Source: Candidatus Manganitrophus noduliformans
GTDB taxonomy: Bacteria > Nitrospirota > Nitrospiria > SBBL01 > Manganitrophaceae
Direction of reading: 5' to 3'
DNA: 64,000 nucleotides
NCBI RefSeq assembly: GCF_012184425.1
Contig: NZ_VTOW01000001.1
Span: forward strand, 1,054,001 to 1,118,000
This document shows positions 58,970 through 64,000 of this stretch, in pieces. The translations under genes and the position numbers were made by a program. The notes under the pieces were generated by a model. The model searched no databases, was not told where the DNA came from, and was given only the letters and a program-made list of their open reading frames with translations. Positions within the stretch are counted from its first letter, which is position 1; every line of letters begins with the position of its first letter.

Positions 58970-60742
58970 ATGAGTCAATTTGAGGCAATGCGGGATGGCG
59001 TGTTATCAGGATCGATATTCCCAATCGTAATCGGGGTTCTGATTCTGCTCTGCGTCGGGATCGGCCTGAGAAGAAAACCCCGTCTGCGGGGCAGCGGAAA
59101 GTTCGCCGGCGCGACCGATATCGTCCGTAGTTTCGGGGATTGGAGCCGGTATCCTCTTTCTCTCTTTGCGACCCTTCTGATTTATGCGTTCTTGCTTGTC
59201 GCGGTCGGATACATCCTCTACGCATTATGGGGATGGGATGGTCTTACCGGAAGAACATGGCTGACAACGATTTTCATCGAGCTCTTCCTGATCGCGATTA
59301 TCCTCTACCGGCTGATCCTGCTCGATCGACTGCGGGCGGTCAACCGCTATCCGTTCGGGCAGATCCGGTATCTTGGTTTTAAAGTCACTCTCTGGCTGCC
59401 GGAGAAAGACCGCTTCGAGCACATCAAGATCCAGGGCCGCGCCGGCGTCGGCAAGACCACAGGATTCATGTTCCCCGGCCTCATCAGCGACGCGGCGGGG
59501 GAATGCTCCGTGGTGGCGCTGGACGTCAAATCGCCGGAACTCTTCGATACGGTCGCAGGCGCCTGGTGTGCGAAGGGGAAGAAGGTGATTCTCTGGGATC
59601 CTTATCATCCCGACTGCATCGGTTTTGAGCCCCTGGCCACGGCGACCCCGGACACCCTGACCCGGATCGAGGAGTCGGTCTACGGCAAACGGGACACCGG
59701 CGCCGACCCCCAGACGGTCTTCTTTGACGACCAGGAACGGCGGCTATTTCGCCTTTGCTGTCAGCTGGTCCAGACCTACAAGGATCCAAGGCAGTGCAAC
59801 CTGCCGATGGTTCATCAGCTGGCTCTTCGGGGGGTGCCTGCGATGGAATCGGCCGTGACCTATTGTCGCAATCCTCAGCTTCAGGAGGAGTTCAACCACC
59901 TCTTCTCCAATCGCCAGCGGGTACAGGATCTGCTCGGCGGGATGCTCAACAAGCTCGACATGTTCTCCGACTCGAAGATCGCAGCAGGCTTCTCCCGGCC
60001 CGATCTCGATCTCGACATTCTCTTTCGTGAGCCGACCTTGCTGATCATCGCCAGCCCGCAGAGCAACCCCAAATCGAGATTGGGCGCGGCGATCCTGTTG
60101 AGATCGGTCATGCTGAAGATCTTCGAGCGGCCGACGAGGGAGAAGGGCCTTCCGATCTTTTTCTATTTGGACGAATTCTACAATCTGCATCTGCCCGAGA
60201 TGCCCGATTTCGTCAATACCGCCCGCTCCACCCGCACCGGCGTAATCACATTCATGCAGACCCATGAGCAGCTCTATCAGTACAAGCGGCATGAGATCGG
60301 ATCGTTATCGATCAACCAGAAATTGCAAATCTATCTGCAGGGATGTGACATTGCACACTGCAAAGAGCTGTCGGAGCGGCTTGGGAAGACCCTGATCAAA
60401 GACAAGCGGGTCTCCCGGGCCTTCGGACGCCGCTCCAATACGACGGTCTCTTATTTAGAGGCGCCGCTGATGACCCCCGATTCGATCCAGATGCTGCCGA
60501 ATGATGTCGCGCTCTGCTTTACCGGGGATTTGCGCCCGTTTCTGGTCAAGCGGCTGTTCTCGTACAAGACGCCTGAATTCAAAAGCAGGACGCGCCTTCC
60601 CGCGAGCGCATACCGGCCCTGCGCGGAGCCGCTCTCTGCTCCCTCGTACAGGGATCTTCCCGATCAGGGCCCCCTCGAGGCATCCGCGCCGTTCGCGGGT
60701 CCCGTATCACCGCAGAGGCCAAGCGACAGCGTCGGCTTTTAG
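58970..60742 (+). CDS. traD: TraD/VirD4-type coupling protein
   Basis: 590 residues. Two N-terminal membrane helices (FPIVIGVLILLCVGIGL; LFATLLIYAFLLVAVGYILYALWGW), Walker A GRAGVGKT at 156-163, Walker B FYLDEF (D401, E402), STRTGVITFMQTHEQL and a DNA-contact end (DVALCFTGDLRPFLVKRLFSY). A disordered Pro-rich C-terminus. Motor that feeds the relaxase-bound strand into the transfer pore. Preceded by a degenerate paralogue 3 bp upstream. Confidence 0.93.
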   Translation: MSQFEAMRDGVLSGSIFPIVIGVLILLCVGIGLRRKPRLRGSGKFAGATDIVRSFGDWSRYPLSLFATLLIYAFLLVAVGYILYALWGWDGLTGRTWLTTIFIELFLIAIILYRLILLDRLRAVNRYPFGQIRYLGFKVTLWLPEKDRFEHIKIQGRAGVGKTTGFMFPGLISDAAGECSVVALDVKSPELFDTVAGAWCAKGKKVILWDPYHPDCIGFEPLATATPDTLTRIEESVYGKRDTGADPQTVFFDDQERRLFRLCCQLVQTYKDPRQCNLPMVHQLALRGVPAMESAVTYCRNPQLQEEFNHLFSNRQRVQDLLGGMLNKLDMFSDSKIAAGFSRPDLDLDILFREPTLLIIASPQSNPKSRLGAAILLRSVMLKIFERPTREKGLPIFFYLDEFYNLHLPEMPDFVNTARSTRTGVITFMQTHEQLYQYKRHEIGSLSINQKLQIYLQGCDIAHCKELSERLGKTLIKDKRVSRAFGRRSNTTVSYLEAPLMTPDSIQMLPNDVALCFTGDLRPFLVKRLFSYKTPEFKSRTRLPASAYRPCAEPLSAPSYRDLPDQGPLEASAPFAGPVSPQRPSDSVGF

Positions 60743-60798
60743 CCTGGATCCCTCTCCGGCAGAGATGGAGAGGATGGGGAAGTATCAGGGAGGTCTCC

Positions 60799-62508
60799 AT
60801 GGGTCACGATTTTCAGGAGGTCAAACAGCGGCTGGATATCGTTGTGGTGATCGAGAAGTATACGGGTCTCACGGCGCGCCGGAGCGGGAATAATTACCTT
60901 CTCTCTGAATGTCCCTTCTGCCACGGTCACGGCTGCTTTTCCATCAAACAGGAGGAGCAGTTCTTCAAATGCTTCCAGTGCCCGGGCGATAAGACCGGAG
61001 GGGATGTCTTTACCTTTCTATCGAAACTCAAAGGGGTTGATCAGCGTTCCGCCCTGGAGGAGCTGGCGCGGGAGGCCGGATACGCGCTGCGTTCCCAGTC
61101 CACCCGTCCCGATGTGAAAGAAGCCATTATGCGTTGGGCCAAAGAGGCCTGGGAGGCGCCCGGGGCCAAAGAGGTGTGGGAGTATCTGGTTAAAGAGAGA
61201 AAGCTCTCTGAGGAGATCCTCCGATCCCACGATATCGGATTTCTCCATGATCGCTCGAAGATGACGGCCGATCTGAAAAAGCAGGGGTATCACTATGAGG
61301 AGATCAGAGCGTCGGGGATTCTGACCAAAGGCTATTTCGATTTCTATCGGATTCTATTCGGGTGGCGAGGCGCGACCGGATCGCTGAGTGGATTCATGGC
61401 GGGCGCCACAAGAAGGCAGCTCTCCGAACTCAATGAGTCGGGGAGAGACCCGCAACCGAAATACAAGATGGCCTGGGGATTCCAGGCGGACTCCCCTTAT
61501 CACCTCTATGACGCGAAGCGGCGCACCGACCGCGCCGTCATCATCGTCGAGGGGGTCATCGATTGTCTGCAGATGCTCACGATCGGAATCTCGAATACGG
61601 TGGCTCTGGGGGGGACTGCGTTTAAGGAGGGGTACGGAACGGCGCTTGATTCAACCCGGTTTGAGAGAATTATTCTGATGCTCGATAGCGATCGCGCGGG
61701 CCGGGAGGCGACGGCCCGGATCATCCGCCATCTGCTCAATGGGCATCCGAAGTTCAACCTCTATGTCGCCGAGATCGCGGCGACTGATCCCAACGACAAG
61801 AAGAGCCTCATCAAAGATCCAGACGAGCTGATCGTGAAGCTGGGGCCCCAGATCACGCGGACGATTCTCAACGATCCGATCAAGGCGGGTCCCTGGCTTG
61901 CGATCTCCATGAGGGCTGAATTGGATCTGACCAACGCCCTTCAACGCGATGAGGCGCTGCATCGGATGGCGTGTCTATGGGATCGGTTCTCGGACGAGGT
62001 CGAGAAGAAAGAGATCATCCGGTATCTCTCGGAATCCTGCCGGCTGCCCCAGGAGGACATCCGAAAGACGATCGAGAAGTATGCCCAGCGGAAAAAGGAG
62101 AATGCGGATCGATCCGTTCCGTCGACGGAGCAATCAAAGGAGGAAGACCCCAGGAAGACCTCCGCAAAGATGGAGCAGTTGGAAGAAAAGAACAAAACGC
62201 TGAAAGAGAAAAATCAAAATCTTGCGGCGCAAAATAAAGCGTTGTTGCGCGCGTATGCGCATTGTGTGACGCGAATCAGGGAGCTCTCCCGATCCGGACT
62301 GTTGTGGCACGTGAATCGGTTGACGGAAGGGCATAGCGCTGTCCTGAAGCAAATTCGGAAAGATCCGAAGCGGTCTTTATTGCTTCTGGAGAAAATAAAC
62401 GAGACTTTTGACCGATCTTCCATCCAGGATGTCGGGAGAATCAAAGCTGAGATCGATCAATTGTGCAGAGAACAGGTCAACGAAGACGGGGAAGATAATG
62501 AGTCTTAA
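60799..62508 (+). CDS. DNA primase with zinc finger and Toprim domain
   Basis: 569 residues. CHC2-type finger with C38, C41, C58 and C61 (CPFCHGHGC, KCFQC), a DnaG-like RNA-polymerase core, and Toprim motifs VIIVEGVIDCLQML and LMLDSDRAGREAT. A C-terminal coiled coil (KMEQLEEKNKTLKEKNQNLAAQNKALL) replaces the normal helicase-binding domain. DnaG-like primases on conjugative elements make primers for the transferred strand or for element replication. The start follows GGGAGG. It overlaps the next gene by 11 bp. Confidence 0.9.
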   Translation: MGHDFQEVKQRLDIVVVIEKYTGLTARRSGNNYLLSECPFCHGHGCFSIKQEEQFFKCFQCPGDKTGGDVFTFLSKLKGVDQRSALEELAREAGYALRSQSTRPDVKEAIMRWAKEAWEAPGAKEVWEYLVKERKLSEEILRSHDIGFLHDRSKMTADLKKQGYHYEEIRASGILTKGYFDFYRILFGWRGATGSLSGFMAGATRRQLSELNESGRDPQPKYKMAWGFQADSPYHLYDAKRRTDRAVIIVEGVIDCLQMLTIGISNTVALGGTAFKEGYGTALDSTRFERIILMLDSDRAGREATARIIRHLLNGHPKFNLYVAEIAATDPNDKKSLIKDPDELIVKLGPQITRTILNDPIKAGPWLAISMRAELDLTNALQRDEALHRMACLWDRFSDEVEKKEIIRYLSESCRLPQEDIRKTIEKYAQRKKENADRSVPSTEQSKEEDPRKTSAKMEQLEEKNKTLKEKNQNLAAQNKALLRAYAHCVTRIRELSRSGLLWHVNRLTEGHSAVLKQIRKDPKRSLLLLEKINETFDRSSIQDVGRIKAEIDQLCREQVNEDGEDNES

Positions 62509-63337
62509 AGGACTGCATTTAACGGATCGTGACATCGATGTTCTCAAATACCTGGCATACGGGCCGGCGTTTTCTGACGATCTACACGCCCGGTTTTTTG
62601 TGAAATCAGGCAAACCAATCGATCGCAGTAATTTCGAAAAGCGTATGAAGAAATTGAAGGATGCAAACCACCTCCAATCAATGAATCCTCAAATGTTACG
62701 TCAAAGGAATGCCCCAAATCATCGTCCTGTGTATTCTATTGCTGAAAGAGGCGTGGAGGTATTAACCAGTGAAGGCATGAATGTGGATCGAATACGCCTG
62801 GTCAATCTGAATAAGAGATCCATCCCCCATGAAATGATCCTCACCCGTCTGGTCCGAAAGATCTATGAATTCGACGGGGTCCGCTATCAAGTTATCCGCC
62901 TGTACGATGACGTGATGTTGTCAAAATTAGCCCCAAGATGGAAGATGCAGCGGATTCCGGATGTTCGGTTTACCGTTCAACTGAAGAACGGATCGTACTT
63001 CTCGTTTCTCGTGGAAGTCGATGCGGGATCGACCCACCCCACAGAGTTTTCCAGGAAGTTGGTCGCTTTCACACAAGTGAATCGACTCCTAGCTCCCGTC
63101 AACAGCAAGGACCCTTTCGGAATTTTGGTTGTGTGCGACACCGAAAATCGCATGCGAGTTCTGCAGCGGGCGGTCCAGGAGAACTCTTTCACTGCGAAGA
63201 TAAAACCATGGATCGCATTTAATACAATTTACAATCTGGATAACAGTCTGGGTCTGTTTAATCCCTGGTATCGCTCGGATGGGACAAAAATCGAGACGAT
63301 TTTCAAGGAGATAAGAATGCCTTTAAAGATCGTTTGA
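62498..63337 (+). CDS. Replication-relaxation family protein
   Basis: 279 residues from ATG 62498 inside the primase end. Winged-helix start (LTDRDIDVLKYLAYGPAFSDDLHARFF) and nuclease-fold-like C-terminal part (PDVRFTVQL...SYFSFLVEVDAGSTHPTEFSRKLVAF). The Replic_Relax family is found on plasmids and ICEs near mobilisation genes and is thought to bind oriT or origin DNA. Since no relaxase is in the window, this is the best local sign of a DNA-processing module. Less GC-rich than its neighbours. Confidence 0.72.
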   Translation: MSLKGLHLTDRDIDVLKYLAYGPAFSDDLHARFFVKSGKPIDRSNFEKRMKKLKDANHLQSMNPQMLRQRNAPNHRPVYSIAERGVEVLTSEGMNVDRIRLVNLNKRSIPHEMILTRLVRKIYEFDGVRYQVIRLYDDVMLSKLAPRWKMQRIPDVRFTVQLKNGSYFSFLVEVDAGSTHPTEFSRKLVAFTQVNRLLAPVNSKDPFGILVVCDTENRMRVLQRAVQENSFTAKIKPWIAFNTIYNLDNSLGLFNPWYRSDGTKIETIFKEIRMPLKIV

Positions 63338-63730
63338 TTCCGGATTGAGGTCATTCTCTGATAACACGCCCTTTGCGGCTAGGATTCTAAACAGTACTGC
63401 TGTCCTCTCATCCAGAACTCGGATTTTCTCTATCATCTTTGCATTTAACTTCTCACTGTACTCGAACAGGACTTCATGTTGGGCCAGATGATGAACGATT
63501 TGCAGGATGATGAGGATCAACGCCTCCGCTGCCGCTTCCGGATCGTCCTTATTGGAGGCGATGATATCCCGCACGACAGGGCCTAGCTTTTCCTGCCATT
63601 CTTGAAATTTCTCTCTTGTAAAATCGGCCACCAGGCTGGCATACTTGGCGTCAATGTCGCCGCCGATCTTCTCCCCCCAATGCAGGTCTTTGATCTGTTT
63701 CTGCAACCGGTCCCAGTCAATATCGGCCAT
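63323..63730 (-). CDS. Hypothetical helical protein
   Basis: 135 residues, predominantly helix: DWDRLQKQIKDLHWGEKIGGDIDAKYASLVADFTREKFQEWQEKLGP, AAAEALILIILQIVHHLAQHEVLFEYSEKLNAKM. No membrane segment is certain and no family is recognised. It is convergent with the gene before it and overlaps it by 15 bp. Confidence 0.6.
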   Translation of the reverse strand: MADIDWDRLQKQIKDLHWGEKIGGDIDAKYASLVADFTREKFQEWQEKLGPVVRDIIASNKDDPEAAAEALILIILQIVHHLAQHEVLFEYSEKLNAKMIEKIRVLDERTAVLFRILAAKGVLSENDLNPESNDL

Positions 63731-63803
63731 GGTCCCTCCCGGTGCAGATGGTATAACAAGGCGAGCGTCTATTCAACAGGAATAGTCCTGGGAAGAGGTG
63801 CGC

Positions 63804-64000
63804 ATGGGATGGAGACTGAACTGCATCGCCATCGCGGTCTATCTATTCATTCCGACTGTCGTCCTGGCCGAATCGTTCTCCGGCAAGGTCGTCAAAGTGA
63901 GCGACGGCGATACGATCTCGGTCATGCACCAAGGCCGCGCCCAGAAAGTACGTCTCCATGGAATCGATGCCCCTGAAAAGAGACAGGCCTTCGGAAACCG
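63804..64000 (+). CDS. Secreted thermonuclease (SNase-like), 3' end outside window
   Basis: Sixty-five codons to the right edge. Signal peptide (IAVYLFIPTVVLAES), then the SNase opening FSGKVVKVSDGDTISV with the metal-binding Asp, and KVRLHGIDAPEKRQAFG with the catalytic Arg. Such nucleases are common cargo on conjugative plasmids and ICEs (ParB/YncB group). Starts at ATG 63804 after GGAAGAGG. Confidence 0.88.
   Translation, partial: MGWRLNCIAIAVYLFIPTVVLAESFSGKVVKVSDGDTISVMHQGRAQKVRLHGIDAPEKRQAFGN

Overview
The window is bacterial, GC-rich DNA (clearly AT-rich only in the dnd promoter region and beside the replication origin). It reads as accessory DNA. Coding style, c-type cytochromes and the set of genes fit a Gram-negative organism of the Nitrospirota or a deltaproteobacterial lineage, but nothing here fixes the taxon. 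No rRNA or tRNA gene and no CRISPR array was seen.

Bases 1-9400 form a DNA phosphorothioation (Dnd) island. dndB-dndC-dndD run leftward and leave the window inside dndD; dndE and dndA are not seen. Divergently, a rightward four-gene operon codes for a phospholipase-D/SF2-helicase restriction protein, a 57-residue protein, a second DndD-like SMC ATPase and a protein like Dnd-associated protein 4. The promoter region between the arms holds three TGGAAGT repeats exactly 21 bp apart. Bases 9400-10360 are a graveyard: an IS3-type end, a possible SRAP fragment and a frameshifted family B DNA polymerase tail, followed by a DEDDh exonuclease and an XRE regulator.

Bases 12170-20266 are a rightward set: TonB-dependent receptor, M1-type lipoprotein peptidase, ABC-type substrate-binding protein, histidine kinase and sigma-54 response regulator, probably one sensing and uptake unit. 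Bases 20510-29532 run leftward: an antibiotic-biosynthesis-monooxygenase-like protein with its MerR regulator (operator and promoter visible), then a long ArsR-headed operon for an MMPL/RND exporter, an LolA-like protein, an outer-membrane barrel, a methyltransferase, a DsrE protein, a sulfide:quinone-oxidoreductase-like flavoprotein, a SHOCT membrane protein and a dihaem cytochrome c. A perfect 36-bp palindrome lies in front of arsR.

From about 29858 to the right edge lies a conjugative plasmid or ICE with an F-type transfer system. It opens with a decayed traU copy, an excisionase-like gene and a convincing iteron origin (five 17-bp iterons, a perfect DnaA box, an AT-rich stretch) ahead of a replication initiator. 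Two regulators with degenerate receiver domains follow, then an OmpA-like protein, DsbC, the pilin gene between two hairpins, traL-E-K-B-V-C, a Cys-rich protein, traN-W-U, trbC, trbI, a TraF-type peptidase, thioredoxin-like traF, traH and traG. After a small leftward insert (a membrane protein and a Uma2 protein) come a lytic transglycosylase, NfeD and SPFH proteins, a degenerate coupling-protein paralogue, the real TraD/VirD4 coupling protein, a primase and a replication-relaxation protein. No relaxase is in view; it may lie to the right. The last gene is the start of a secreted nuclease.

The most unusual signals are the Dnd restriction operon with its second SMC and tiny partner, the Walker-less TraD paralogue beside TraD, the paired degenerate receivers with a 21-bp repeat array, and the relic traU.
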